A stretch of DNA of 64,000 nucleotides from Atherinomorus stipes (GCA_023101725.1 JALJCO010012637.1:186001-250000), one strand, 5' to 3'. Counted from the first letter of the stretch, positions 11,242 through 24,985 are shown. The notes: generated by a model not told the origin, from the sequence alone. Translations and numbers: made by a program.

Positions 11242-13509
11242 GCTTACTGAAAATAAGGATGTCCACAAGTGCAAGATCGTTTGACACAAGACTGAATGGA
11301 GGTTTAACACTTTTTACTGCATAAATAATAAATAAATATATTTTTTGGGTCAAAAGCAGCACACCTGGAGACACATGCAGGTTTTGTTAGTGTAGTTTTT
11401 CATTGTAATACCCGATATTCCCTCCAGATTGTGATCCTCTGAGCTTCCCAGTTAATAGCAAAGATTTTCCGCTGCTGGAACAGAAACAGAGGAAACATCC
11501 CTGCAGAGGTAGAGAAATTTACAGCCACTCAGACTGTTGTTGATACAGTGGAGCAGCCATGCTCTTTGCCCCTGTGGCTCTTTTGTGAAGCTACAATAGA
11601 CTGCTGGAGGTCCAACCCAGGAACAGGAAAGGGTTAATTAGACAGCAGGGCACTTTAACACCTGCATGCAGCCCAGTCAGTCAGCGAGGAAGTATAAGTT
11701 AGCAGGTGAGAACAGAAGTCTAGCCTGTTATAAAGGCATTAGGGAGCATTGGTGGCCTGTGGGACCCCCCGGGGGCTCCGTTACTACGCTCCATTAACCA
11801 GAGAGGCCTGAGTGCTTCTGGCTGGACACAAAGGGACATGAAGACCTGATTGACCAGCGAGGTGAGGAGGACCAAAATGGACATATAATGGTCAGTGAGC
11901 GAGCTGTGCCTGTGAGAAAGTGTGTTGAAGCTGAGCTGTGGTGTGTGTGTGTGTGTGTGTGGGGGGGGGGTTCCTCCCTGCCGGGGATGACCTGTTTGTT
12001 TTCCCACATCCCTAAAAATGCAAGTGCTAGCTGGTCAACAGCTTCAACTAAACACTTCCAACATCTCTCCCCCCCTGCATGCATTTCAGTTATTGTTGTC
12101 TGTTAGCTTAACGTAACAATGTATGTTAAGGCTGGTTCAGCGCTGGTTGCATCTCAATGGGAGGCTGCGAACAACAAAAGGTTGTGTAACTCATTTCTAG
12201 TCAGCAGACTTTCATTCTGAGCCGCAGCTGAGCACAGCAGAGGACTTTCACTGGCGGTTTTAGTTAAGCTCAAAATAAAAACAGGAATTAGATCAAACCA
12301 ATTACGCTGTCAAGATATGAAATGACAAGTACGAATCAATACATGTCTTTAATACTTTGATTAAAACCCAAAGATCATTATCAAAAGATTCTGCCCAACT
12401 GAGATGATGTAATCCTTGTTATTACTAAATACATGAGGCGTATAAAGTTTCGGTTATGCAAGGATGAATTACATATTTTCCGTGGGCGATTTTCATTAGA
12501 AAAGCAGCAGGAATTACTGAAAGAAAGATAACGTAGAACTGCTGAGCCCTATGAAACAGAACCTAATCCCGTTTTTATTTCACTACCAACAGGCCGCCTG
12601 CACTGTGGTGCTTTTCATGGGTTTGATTCAAATCACTTAATAAACTATTTCCAGATTAGCTCAGAAAACGGTGCTGATTTAAGTGAAAATTACATAAATA
12701 TGAATCAAATATTATGCAAGAGTTTAGATCAACATATTGGATGCTGCCCAAATCAAAACAGACATTAAATCGGGGATTATTTGCAAGGATTATGATGTTC
12801 CAACTCATGGAAGAATGAAGCTGCTCTGGCTGCATGTTTGCACCCGACATCTAAACAGAACCTTTCCTAAATACACATCAGCTCTGAAATTTGCCTGCTG
12901 AAGGAGAGAAATGCTGATTTCCCACATAGTGTATACATACTACAGGAGTGCACAGACAGTGCAACAATAAATCATATAAAATGAAATAGCATAAAAACTG
13001 ACTTAAAATCAGAAGGTGTGATCAAGGAGAACTCTGTGCACAAGTCCAAAGGTTTTCAGCTCCTCTGATATCCATTTCCATGTGGCATGGGTGAAATCTT
13101 TGCACCAGGGAAGTCAGGACTGGCAGTTTTGGAGCAAGAAGCTGTTGCAGAACCGCTCAGTACAGGTCCAGATTCTGCAGAACTTTTGTCTAATGGTAGA
13201 AATTCAAACATGAACTGGGAGCAATGACAAACAAGAAGAAGACTCTAGCAATAGCAGAGGCTAAATGCAGTGTGCCTCGGGGATGCCATGGCTGATTGGG
13301 CCGCCCTTACTTTGCCAGTGTGCATTTTAAGTCTCTTAATCCAGTTTGCTGCAGCTCCTCTGTAGAGTGGTGATGATTAATGGTTGAATGCTCGTTCTCC
13401 TTAGATTCTGAATGAATGAATGGTATATTAACAATTTTTAAAAGAAATAATAATAAAATACAGAAAAATAGAATAAAAACAATGAGGAAAAAAGGAATGT
13501 GTTCGAAAA
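11242..13509. other. net1 or intervening DNA, no gene recognised
   Basis: Intron between exons 3 and 2 of net1. It contains a GT microsatellite at 11938-11960 but no other structure I can name. Confidence 0.5.
11938..11970. repeat. (GT)n microsatellite followed by G10
   Basis: About 23 bases of alternating GT run directly into ten G residues. Confidence 0.95.
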
Positions 13510-13720
13510 GGAGCAGTAAGAAGTCTGTAAGAAATAAGGACACTGCTGTCCCTTCTTACATTTTTGAGTTGGCACGATGGGCCAGGTGAGGTCATCAAAG
13601 GTGTGCACACCAAGAAACTTGGTGCTTTTAACTTTATCTACATGGCTGATGATCAGGGGACGGCAGTTACTTGCTGCTACATTTTTTGCCAAGTTATCAA
13701 AGTGGTTTGAAAGTCCCTAA
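13510..13720 (-). mobile_element. degenerate LINE reverse-transcriptase fragment
   Basis: Minus-strand translation contains VDKVKSTKFLGVH, then DDLTWP and KKGQQCPYF. This matches the order FLGV(H/T)...DLTW....KKAQQRLYFL at the end of the reverse-transcriptase domain of CR1/Rex1/L2-type LINEs. The frame shifts soon after and there is no long ORF, so it is a dead fragment inside the net1 intron. Confidence 0.6.
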
Positions 13721-13944
13721 ATCTGGTGAGAGACACGATTTGAGTTGAATGAAAGTATCATTGCTGTGGGCGACACATGCTAACAAATTTCATATTAGCA
13801 ATATATCAAATTTAGGAAATGTAAATCCACTAACAAATATCCAAAGACCAGAATAACTAGGCTCAACTTTACTTTTCCCATCACTAGGGATTTATTTTTG
13901 AGTATCTCCCAACTGTGAATGTGTCTCATGAGGAGAATCTCTTA

Positions 13945-14794
13945 CAGTGTGTTCAGACCAAGCACGATTTGGGCGTCAAGGGCGTCAGGTTTACATGCAA
14001 AGTCAATGGCCGACGCGCGTCAAGGAGCGTCGGCCTTTCTTGCGGCGCGTTTCGCGCGTCGGGCGCGGCGCGTCTAGGGCGTTAGCGCGTCGAGTTTTGA
14101 GATGTTCAGCGTTTGCGCGTCAAGGGCGTCAGACGCCGGAGTTGGAAAATCTGAACTTTGGCGTCTTGACGCGGGGCGTCGACCAATCAGAGCGAGTCAT
14201 GACACAGACACACTTTTTCTGACAGGAGAGGAAACACACAGAAAAACCAGGGGAATCTCCTCTCTATCTGAACACAGAGGAGGATAAACTGTGATCTGTG
14301 TCCGGTCCCGGTTTCTGAACGGTGTTTTGATGACCTGCTGTCCTGATGGGATGTACTGGGCTGATAATGCTGCCCCGCATCGGGACAGCGGGACGTTAAA
14401 CTGGGCCGGATCAGACGACTGAAAGTGCCGCTCGCCAGCAGCTCCTGAAGTAAATGATGAAACTCATCACAGTCAGAACACCTGGAATCATTTGGTGAAC
14501 CGGACACAGAGCAGAGATGTCCGACGACGACGTTCCCTGCTTTATTTATCACATAAAGCCGAGCTGCTCTCTCTCCTGCACCTGCCATGGTGCAGAGAGA
14601 CGGTAAAAAGGAAAAAGAGAAAGGAGAGGCTCCTCCCACGGCGCGGCGAGCGCTGCTTGACTGGACATCTCTCGCCGCGCGTCAGAGTGTCAAGACGCCG
14701 GGAAACAGGCGTCGGACTTTTAATGACACGGCGTCCAACTTTGGGCGTCCGGCGCGTTTTTGACGCCCAAATCGCGCTTGGTCTGAACACACTG
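13945..14794. mobile_element. PIF/Harbinger-type MITE (850 bp)
   Basis: Inverted ends CAGTGTGTTCAGACCAAGC (13945) and GCTTGGTCTGAACACACTG (14794) match perfectly, and the inverted repeat extends inward through GACGCCCAAATCG. Both sides carry TTA (13942-13944 and 14795-14797), the 3-bp target site typical of PIF/Harbinger. The interior is strikingly GC- and CpG-rich (many GCGTC/GACGC). Open frames of 90-150 codons within it arise from this composition and show no transposase motif. Confidence 0.85.
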
Positions 14795-14797
14795 TTA

Positions 14798-17700
14798 CTG
14801 TGAAGCACCTAAACGCTGAAAGTGTTCATGTGTGACATGTTTTGACACTTTAAAGCGACCCTTACCAATGTTGCATTGTTACACTATTTTTTTTTAATAG
14901 GGTAAAATGCTATGAATGAGGTACTGGAACTCTGAAATACAAGACAGACTCACCATTAATAATGATAATAATAAAAAAATATTCCAATCTCTAAATTTTC
15001 AATGAAAATTCCAACCAATCGTTGCAGTGGGACCCCTGCCAAGGACTGGCCGAGGGACCTGCCTGTCAGACCTTTGCTTCCGCATGAGGAGACGGAGGGA
15101 ATGGTGGTTTGGGTCGTTGGAGTGAGGCGGAACTGTTTTCATGGGTTTTCTCTTAATGAGTCACCATCTTAATCTTCAGCCACAAGAGGAACAAGGATTA
15201 TTGCAAAAGGTGTATTATCTACAAAAAGCACTATCTAAACAGCATGAAGTCGGTCTGGACAAACATGAGGAGGATATCAACATCTGGCCATTTAACCGAA
15301 CCATCATCCTCGTCCTATTTATGAAGATAATCAAGATATTAACACAAAGGAAAAAACTGTTTTCATCTTCTTTCTCCTCAGATTTGATCATCATATGAAT
15401 AAGTACAGAAGATACTTTAATAGTGATTAAGTTAAATGATGATGCGGTTCGAAAATCAGGATATTATCACATCTGTCATGAGGTGGTTTTTCTCTCCCTC
15501 TCTTCCTGTATATCCCGGTCTTGCTTGGCTTCACCTCCCTTTCCACCTACAGCTGCACCAGATGATTGAGACTCAGCTGCCTCTCATTACCTGCATCACA
15601 GCCAGTATAAAAGCCTGGGTTCCTAAACCACTACTCATTAGTCTGTTGTCAAATTCTTGTGTCAAAACTGCTCTGAACAACTTTTAATTCACACTGAATA
15701 CCGTTTGCAGCCACAGTGCTTCTTCATCAGCATGAAAACACCAGAGCAACAGTCCAGAAATTGTTTCTGTCACCATGAGTTTACGTGGAGTCTGAATTTG
15801 CTGCTTCTCTTAAAGAAAAAAAAAGAAAAAAAAACCACTGCAGTTTCTCTTACTGTCTATTTGAATACTCTTGGAGTCATAAAAAAGGGAACACTTGAAT
15901 GTTTTTTTTTTTTTTTTTAGGTGTTACTAGGAAAGAATGAATGAAAAGTCACACTGCACAACTTTAAAAATTTTCAGGCTTGCCCTCTCAGGATGAATAT
16001 AACCATTTGAAACAATGCCTCTGTTGCTATAAACCTCAAATATCTCAAAGTATGTGAAAATGCTGTCTGCATAGGTCTAAAAAGAGGATTTTAGTGCAGA
16101 AGTTCAGGCAAAGTTTGCAAAGTCGCTGCTCTTGAAGTCCCCAAAGAGGGGAACCTCTGGTTTTACAAAGTTAATACACACCAAGGTCCATTTGAGTCTA
16201 GTGGAAAGTATACAAGCTGACCGAAAATGTAATATTTTGAGATTAAAAATACGATTTTGGTTAGACTAAAACTTATACGCACATGTTTTGAAACATTTAG
16301 TATTGGTTGAAATAATTCAATAATTAGATAAATGGCAGACAGTATGGACAAAAAACTGGTGCTTTGTATGAATAAAGTGCACAAAGCAAAGATGGATTGG
16401 GTTCAGATTTAATTCGTTACTCTGAAGTTAATTATAAATATTCCTACAAATTGCTGCCATTATTCAAAGAATCTGCCTTTAAGTTTGAGTCACAAAGTTT
16501 GGCACACTAATGAAAATCCCATTGCAACACATAATCACAATCTTCACATTTAGTGCAACTTTGAAGGTTAAAATAACCAGATAAGAAAAAACTGCTTTGA
16601 TTCATTCAGCAAATGCAACAATTTGTATGAGAATTTCATGAGTGATCAAAAAGTATCACATCTATTCACACTGCTGATGCACAGTGTAAGATTTTTTGTT
16701 TAGCATAAGACTAAAAAACAAGTCGGTAGCGGTTTTAGGGTGCAGCGGTGAAGTCAGCAGCTCCCTGTTCATGGTGTTTGTGCGTGCTCGGCGTGAAAGC
16801 CCATTCCAAGTTAAACACTGCCGTAAGCTCGGGTCTTACACATGAGATAAAAATGACACAGGAGTAATCTCTGTGCAAAAACAGACATGGTGGGGGCAAT
16901 GGAGAAAATTAGCAGCCCTGTTCCTGCCACCCCTGGAAATCCCTCAGTCAGCAGCTTGTGTCTGAAACTACACAGTCCAAGCAGCAACATGTTCAAACGG
17001 TGGGCTGGGTTCAAAGTAAATACTCCACACACACAGCTCCCCCTCTCTGTTTTCATCACGTACATTTTTTTATCAGAAACTGTTGCTGGTTACTCTGATA
17101 CTGATGCATGGAGAGACTGACAGATTTGTGTTACATAAAGAGGATAATGTGCAAAGAAAACAAAGAAACGGCTATAATGCACAACTGCTAACACTACACA
17201 AAAATTTTAACAGGTTCAGACACAAAAAACCAGGAGGAGTGCCTCGTCTGGGAGAGGTTTGTTTTTCTTTTTTTTTTTTTTTTACTGCCATGGTCCAAAT
17301 GACTCAACAGTCTAATGTTACCATTACGTTGTAGGTTTTATCAGGAAAAATCATTTCTCTGATTTGACAAAGACTGACACTGACCCGGGTCTGGGTTAAG
17401 TTTGAAATAATCTAGCCAAAAAATGTAAGCTCATAAAGTCTGAGGGTTAGGAATAAAGGAATTTAGGGATTTACTGAACAGACAGGAGGAGAAACTGATA
17501 AAATGATGTAAAAAGAGAAATTTAAAACCGTCATAGGCAAAGTCCTGGCTCTTATGTAGCTCTGAGGGAAAGATGCATGTTTTTGAAGTGGTGGGGGGGC
17601 AGAGCAGCAAGCTGGGAGGAGCGGCAATCCTCCCCCACAAGCTACTCTGTCCCTTCACTGTCACATGTAAATGGCAGCATTGCCATGGGTTGGTCTGCTG

Positions 17701-19031
17701 ACAATCAGCAGGCCTGACTCTCTGCAGGGCGACTGAACAATGAGGTTACAGCACCAGGAAGCTTTTGAAGCTGCAGGTATTCTGAGACATAATAACTCTC
17801 ATTTAACCACTGCCGAGAAACAAAGTCAATTTTTGTTTAATAATGAAAATATAAACAGGGGTCTTGGGCCTGCACTGTCCTCCCAGAGGCAGAAGTCTTT
17901 TAGGTCACATTAAAATTAAGGAATGGCATAACACAGTCCTGCAGACTGTGTTGGACAACAGTTTGTAATAAACGTAACTTTCTGAGATAATATGACTAGT
18001 TTATTATTTTTGGAAGTTTGCCCCACACAGCAGGAGTGAGACTGGTCATTACGCAAGCTAACTGTGACGACAACATCAAAAACTGGTTTATTTTTGTTTT
18101 CATATGAAGTTGTCTCATACACAACACTGGTTTAAAACAATGTGGTACAGTGGGGAAAATGGGAAGGGGGGGGTCTGTTTTTTACTGCTGCACCACTATG
18201 CATGTATACAGCAGCGCATCTATGTATTGGAGATGCTGAGTGGTTAAAATGAACAAAGTTTAGAAGCTGTTGATGTTCGTCATGATAATAGAAGAACCTT
18301 TGGTGGAAATAAGGAGCTGTATTTGTTTGGAGATTTTTCGGTTTTAAAAGTTTGCAAGTGGAACAAACACCTGTTTACTGCAAATACTGTTGAGCTGAAG
18401 ATGCTCGAGCAACTTTACGGCCCTTATATGTTCTCTTTACGTTCATAATTAAGAAGAACATCTATTCCAAACACCACTGCCCTCATACTTTCATGCGATC
18501 ATTCATTAATGTGGTTGTTAGCCAATTCATCCACCAGAGGTCAGTCCAGAGTTCCCGTTTTCGAGATCAGATGTCAGTTTTGGAAACAACAAACATGGTG
18601 ACAGTGGAGCGCACTAATTAACCAGTTTATATAGAAATCTCAGCTTGCTACACAATGAATTGCTGCTTGCAGTCTTTGTGTACAGGTTCAGAATTTCTAA
18701 GCTGTTCCCTGTGTGGCAGTACACAAACTTTATCTTAGTGCATCCCAAAGTTACCAGCAGAGCTGTTTATTTTGTAGGAGGACAACAAAAAAAAAGTCAA
18801 CCTGCTGCTTTTGGTTACATAAAGCCTCATTTTTGCTTGACGTTAAATACTCATGGATGGAGCCTTTTACCATCTTCAATGTTCTCTGTGCAAACTTTGG
18901 TTCATTTTCAGTGTTTGCACCTTCATCCTTTGACATAGTCAATGGAGCAGGACCACTAAAGACTGTGGGGGCAGTGTTGGGCCATTTGGCTCACATGCAA
19001 CCAGTGAAGGGAACAAAGAAGGGGCTGCAAT
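14798..19031. other. net1 intron, no recognised gene
   Basis: AT-rich intronic DNA with poly-T/poly-A runs (about 15902-15919 and 17270-17283). A stretch at about 15540-15660 has a TATA-like AGTATAAAAGCC after C-rich sequence and might be an LTR remnant, but I saw no partner LTR. Confidence 0.5.
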
Positions 19032-19639
19032 ATACACTATATTCCCAAAAGTATTTTCTCACCTTCCTTGACTTACACATGAGCTTAAGTGGCATCCCAT
19101 TCCTTGTCCATAGGGTTCAATATGACGTTGGTCCACCCTTTGCAGCTAGAACAGCTTCAACTCTTCTGGGAAGGCTGTCCACAAGATTTAGGAGTGTTTA
19201 TGGGAATTTTTGACCATTCTTCCAGAAGCGCATTTGTGAGGTCACACATTGATGTTGGACGAGAAGACCTGGCTCTCAGTCTCCACTCTAATTCACCCCA
19301 AAGGTGGTCTATTGGGTTGAGGTGCAGGCCAGTCAAGTTCATTCACACCAGACTCTACCATCCATGTCTTTATGGACCTGCTTTGTGCTCTGGTGCACAG
19401 TCATGTTGAAAGAGGAAGGGGTCAGCTCCAAACTGTTCCCACAAAGTTGAGAGCATGGAATTGTCCAAAATGTCTTGGTATGCTGAAGCATTCAGAGTTC
19501 CTTTCACTGGAACTAAGGGGCCAAGCCCAGCTCCTGGAAAAACAACCCCACACCATAATCCCCCCTCCACCAAACTTAACACCTGGCACAATGCAGTCAG
19601 ACAAGTACATTTGTCCTGGCAACCGCCAAACCCAGACTA
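19032..19639 (-). mobile_element. Tc1/mariner element, truncated, dead transposase
   Basis: One terminal repeat starts near 19032 (TACACTATATTCCCAAAAGT). The minus strand encodes the C-terminal half of a Tc1-type DDE transposase. From N to C it has a [11 protein letters not shown] stretch, LFQHDCAPEHKAGP holding the second Asp, and LNPIDHLWGELEW at the third catalytic position, where Asp replaces the usual Glu of NPIEHLW. Segments sit in different frames. The N-terminal DNA-binding half and the other terminal repeat are missing beyond about 19640. It is an inactive 5'-deleted copy in the net1 intron. Confidence 0.85.
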
Positions 19640-22600
19640 GGAGTTTTCTTTGACCTAAAACTGATGTTGGACCTCTGCACTGCCCTCGAGTGGAATTATT
19701 ACCCAGCAGCCAGCATAAGGCATGGATGACAGTATGTAGGCACTGGCAGTGATGTCTGACAACGTTTGAAACGAATGTACCCTTTTATGTAAATGGAGCA
19801 TAAATGAGGCTACAAGTTGCTAATTGTAGATAAGCATCATTATACGTATTTAGGAAAATGTATACATCTTTGATAATCATCATTGTCTGCCAGGCCAGTT
19901 TCATTTGGCAACCACATTAAAAATCACATAATTCCGATCAAAGACGGAACGCTGCGTATTTGACAGGTCGTCTCAGGCTGCCTCAACTTGTCCCTTGAAG
20001 AGACAAAACGCCCAAAGTCTTATTCTCACCATTGTTAATTATATCCACATTCCACTGAACTGCAGTCTGGTTTGATCTTCTTCACCTTGGCGTTGGGTTG
20101 GAAACCTTACTCATACTTTCTCCATAAGAAAAAGCCCCTGGAGGGCTCATGGCTGATGTAGTCTGAGAGGAGGATAGAAGCACTCAGGGAATGTTTGCCT
20201 CACCTGCTGGGGGCCTCGGTGGCAAACACTAACTATTCCTAGCCCTTCCCCTTCCAGAGGTAAAGAGAAAATAGCCACAACCACTTCAAAGCAGGGTAAA
20301 CTTTATTCAAACCCTTCAAGCTTAAATGGTAGGGCTGAGATAAAAGAGGCATTTAGACAAAGACACTTCGAGGATTTGCCAACTATTTGGAAGATTTATA
20401 AATAACAGAGAAAAATGAGGAGCAGGGAATTAAATTGAAAGAGTGAGCTAAGAAGTTCCACATGGTTTGGGAGATGAGCTAAGTGTGCCATGTTTGTAAA
20501 AATCAAAGGCATAAGGCTGGCATGAGATAAAGAGCCACTGGCCTTCTCTCCCTCTGCTTTTATTTCTCCTCCTCTGCCTTCAGATGAGCGATGGATTGGG
20601 TTTCAGGCAGCTGTAAACCTTGGAATGCCTTCATACTTCTGATGCTGCTTGCCATCTAATCTGCTTGTTCTTTTCTGTTTCTAATCATCCTGTTTCATTT
20701 GAGGCCGACTGTAAATCGCATGTGGGTCAATCTTTTTGGAAATGGCAAAGTTCTCTGGGCTGTAATGTTCCTCTTGGTTGGAGGGATAAGACTTTATCCA
20801 ACCATTTTGTTTCTGGCTACACGAGCTCCAGTCACGCGGGAGCCACATTACAGCAGACATCACAGTCCTTCGTCGAGGTATGACGATGGAGACAAATTTA
20901 GGGGAAGCCGTCCTGGAATGTAAGCAACTTTGATAAGTTTCACTCCGCTTTTAGTACTTGCAAACCAAGGGATGAGAGTCATGGCTGGTGTCTGTGTTGA
21001 AGGTTCAGTATGAAGATCATAAAGTCATAGTTTGTCATTTTTATAAATACTGGAGGTGCGTTGGCTGAATCAGATACTACAGCATTAACTGTAAAACTGT
21101 ACAAATTCCTCTAGTTTGCTCAGCTGCTGTCAGTATGATTGATGTGAATTGCCTCAGCCTGACTAAAAGCAACAATCAGAGCCTGCTGGATAGTCCATTC
21201 AATTCAACTACAGTAATCCATCTGAAGATTAGATCAAACTATTGGACGTGAATCTAATAATACTATAGAAAATATTATCCTTTTTTTTTTTTTTTTTTTA
21301 AGAAACATACACCACTGCATTTAGCCCATCTGCTTCAAAATCATCTGTCAGTTCCAGATGCTAATTCATCAGAGATCACAGCTGATCACATTACTGGAGA
21401 TGTATCATTCTCTGCACCAAAACAGTCACCCTGCGATCTAAGAGCTGCTCAGAATTAAAAATGCAATCCTGGATGTTGTTAGAATATTAAAATAATACGA
21501 GGGAAAATGTTTTTATGCGTTAATTTAGTTTGAAATACTTAATCTTGAGTCTTTGTTGGCCCTGTGGAACATCGCACTTTTACTCAGTCATTGCCGATTT
21601 ACAATAAGAAGCTAAGACACAGTAATTAGCTAATTAAAGACAAAACGAATAAATCAATAAATTACATTTAGCTCTTGAGTGTGTTGCAAAAAAAGCATTT
21701 AAAAGCCCAGCTATTAAACTTTGACGGTTTTCTCAGTGAGGCACCTCTAATGACGGCTAATTTGGCATCGTCTTGCATCTGGTCTCTCGTCTGAGCTGTC
21801 TCCTGCAAGAAAATTTAGTCAGATGTTGACTCTGGGACAATACTTTGCTCTTCACCTTTCTCCCTTTTTTTTTTTCCTTGGCTTCCCCCCGTTGATGTCC
21901 TCTTGGGTTTTCATTGCTGAATCAGCCACTGTGCACGTTCAAAACAGCCAGCGGTTTGATAAGCAGTCATAAAGTGATGTGCGGTTTCTTAGCCTCAGGA
22001 TGTTGCTAGGCAACAACGGCCCGAGGAATGTAGATTGTAAAAGTAACTGTGCCATCAAAGCTAGTCACAAACACAGTCTTAAAGTTATTTGTGATGCTAC
22101 TTTAACAGTCATGTCGCTGCAAGTCTTCATATTTGTGTACCTACTTCATAAAAAGTAAAGCTATAAAATAAAAATCAGAGATCCATAAGCAGGTTTAAAC
22201 ACTTCTCTTTTTTTTTTAAATTAGCAGGTGGATCTGCTAAAATTAGCTTATTAAATGCTTCTCTACTGCGATTAGAGCATTCGCTCTCAGTGGGGACGGC
22301 AGTACTATCAGAACCAGTCCGTTACGCTCACCAGAGGACATGCATGAAGAACTGAATACCCTACATTATACTATATCCTGCAGGCGAGTTGTTTTTGATG
22401 GGAACGGACATCTGCAATCTATTCAGCAGCTGAAACTTGACTTTTTTTCTTTCTTCTATAAGTTGGCACTATCTGCCTCACGTGAAACATTACAGTCAGT
22501 AAACGTGTGCTTCTGCAGTGAAAAGTAAACTGTCTTCTAGTCCAACATGGCTGTTGAAAATCAGTGGGTGCATCCAGGTGTTTAGTTCCCACTGATTAAT

Positions 22601-23389
22601 ACCAGCACCACAGCAGAGTCATGTGATACGGCACTGAATACTTTCACATTTTCTTTAAAAGTCAGACATTAGCTGATGTTGGGAAGCAGTTTTAAAGCCC
22701 TTTAAAAAGGACTTTATAATTACCCTGAAGTTCTGTGTTGTAAGATCTGTTCTCTCCTCTTGGTGCTCATGAAGACAGTAAATACATTTAACTCATCATT
22801 CACTTTTACATAATATTGAACTCAAGTTTCTGGTAAGGAAAATTGCAATTGTTACACATTTGATGTTCAATGATACAAAACTAAACAAAACTACAGGTAT
22901 AGATGGAAAAAGAGGCTGGAACTGAAATATTTCCAGCATGGAAGATGTACTGGACGCAGTGGCTCGCCTTGCATTTTTCATTGCTTGCTGTATTTAGAAT
23001 AATTTAAGTGCTTTGGTGGATGGTTCATGTCGGTTTATTGGCCGTGGGCCAGCGGGGAGCTGCCTTTCATTGCTGTAACAATGAGCAGCGCTACTGTTTC
23101 CGAGACTTTGTTGAAAACCCAGAGGCGAGCTTGAAAGTCAAAACACATCATTATGATGGAAAGCGGCGCTCAACTGGACTCCAGGTTTACACGACATGGC
23201 AAGAGTCAGCCAAAAGCCAGTGTTGGAAACTGTGCACAGGGTCAACGTGTCCAAAAATATGCATAAGTGCAAACCATGTACACATCAAACATATACGTAG
23301 ACGGGTATGCTCTGTGCTGCTGCCTCATTCTTCGACTCTTTTATTCATCTCATAAGCATCACTCGGCTGTAATTTTGGGCCTTACTCAC
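19640..23389. other. net1 intron, no recognised feature
   Basis: No exon or transposon ends recognised; poly-T tracts at about 21281-21299 and 21867-21877. Confidence 0.5.
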
Positions 23390-23453
23390 CAAACTGAAAT
23401 CCCATTGAGGTCCAGGGGTGAGAAAGGTGAAGGAGCTTCTTCTTCGCAGTGAC
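23390..23453 (-). CDS. net1: net1 long-isoform exon 2
   Basis: The acceptor CATACAG precedes 23453 and the donor TTTG|GTGAGTAAG follows 23390. The 64-nt exon starts with one base completing a split codon and reads SLRRRSSFTFL then TPGPQWDFSL. Human NET1 long isoform has SLRRGSSFTFLTPGPNWDFTL at this place, so the match is nearly residue for residue. It enters in phase 2, which fits exon 1 ending in CG, and leaves in phase 0 directly before KRK of exon 3. The segment belongs to the long isoform's N-terminal regulatory region. Confidence 0.95.
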
Positions 23454-24538
23454 CTGTATGATCACAAAAGCAAGGGAAGCAAAAAAAAAAAAAGGATCAG
23501 CATGACAAGAGAAACACTCATCCACATCTAGCTATGATCTTTTTGTTCCTCCCCTGGTAATATTCCAGAAAAGATAGATTCAAACAACCAGTAGAGATCA
23601 TCCTGACCTACAGTTTGAGCCAAAAAATGAGTAAAGGAAAAGTTCAAAGCATTCATGAGGCGATATGGAGGTCTGTTACTCAGAGTGGTGTCCTGAGAAA
23701 ATATTTCCCTGCCGATACCTACCACAGCCTGAGCATGATGCAGCTGTAGCTCAGACCAACTCAGAGAGATGAAGATCCACCCGGTCAGAGAAAAGAGCAT
23801 GATCGCAGTCCACTTCCTCAAACAAGTCTCATCAACCATAAGGCCGCCTTTAGACCCAAGACCCCTGTCACATTTGAAGGAGGAGTCATTATCTCACACC
23901 TTACACTCACAAAAAAAACACAGGTGGTACCCACTGGTCCTTCTGACATGGGGAAGCTTTTTCCCCGTTTTTGGACTTAGCAATAAAACTGTCCGTACCC
24001 AAAAATACAAAAGCCTCTTTATGTCAAACAACTTACCTCAGGCTTGTGTGATTATTTGAGTTATTTTGAAACAGAGGCCTGCACAACTAGAGGAATAACA
24101 CAGAGCTTATCCGTCGTGGATGGAAAATGAATTGCTTTTTTATTGAAACACTTTCACTTGAATACTTTGTATGAACAGTGTGACTCAGTCTGCAGTACAA
24201 GGCCAAGTTACTGCACGTCTAGATAGAAACCTTGGAGAGGTCTCTAAGGTTTCTAATGCAGAACATAAAACAAGATATTGGATGATTTCTTTTAGTTTGA
24301 AAAAAAAAAAAACACAGTTTTGACCTTTCTATGAGCATTACTGACAGAATTTAATGGACAAATGTAGTTTTTTTTTAGATTTGCTTCTCATTAGTTCAGG
24401 ATATTGTGTTTCTTCCATGCCACATGAATTATTTTAACACTTTTCAATGTAGTAGATCATCTTAAATTTGACAGTAGCTACAAGTCTGGAGAAAAACTGG
24501 GGCAGGTCAGCAGAAGGAGCACCTTCTGAGAGCACCTC
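23454..24538. other. net1 intron; unsupported 103-codon open frame on minus strand
   Basis: A minus-strand open frame at 23528-23839 has one hydrophobic stretch (AIMLFSLTGWIFISL) that could span a membrane. It resembles no family I know, and open frames of this length occur by chance in 64 kb. I do not call it a gene. Confidence 0.3.
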
Positions 24539-24985
24539 ACCCTGTGTTCACACCGGGCACGAATAAAATTATTTGCGCGAACGAATTACATGTTAAGTCA
24601 ATGTACAGACACAAATAGACGCGTGTTTGCTTGGGGCAGCGCGACAAGGCCCAAATGCGCATCTTACTCACGCTTATGAAGCGTTTTACTCGTGCGAATG
24701 AGGCATCCTACTCGCGCAAATAGAGCGTATTTTGCCGATTCGCTTGAGTTGAAAAAGCTGAACTCGAGCGTTTGTGACATGATGGGAGAATCGGTACGTG
24801 CTGTCTGCTTAACACCGGAGTGGCTGTGAATCTCGCAGGTTGGTCTTGCGCATGGACATTATTCAAAAACTCGCTAACAGTCTCCGCTTTCTGAAATGCT
24901 GATACATCTTCTATAGCATGTTTAAGGTCAGATTGAAGCTGACCAGAGCAGGAAAACATGGAAAAGCAAAAGAAGGGTAATCATC
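24539..24985. mobile_element. Harbinger-type fragment, one end only
   Basis: It opens with CCCTGTGTTCACACCGGGCAC and continues with ATTACATGTTAAGTCAATG. This parallels GTGTTCAGACCAAGCACGA and TTACATGCAAAGTCAATGG at the start of the full element at 13945-14794. It is CpG-rich against AT-rich flanks. No inverted right end was found, so the right boundary is approximate. Confidence 0.5.

Noticed and set aside
14187..14639. 150-codon minus-strand frame
   Set aside because: Lies wholly inside the CpG-rich Harbinger MITE and has no transposase motif.
15540..15660. Possible solo LTR with TATA-like AGTATAAAAGCC
   Set aside because: No TG..CA ends, target duplication or partner LTR could be identified.
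18713..19213. 166-codon plus-strand frame
   Set aside because: Its second half is the reverse strand of the Tc1 transposase; the first half resembles nothing.
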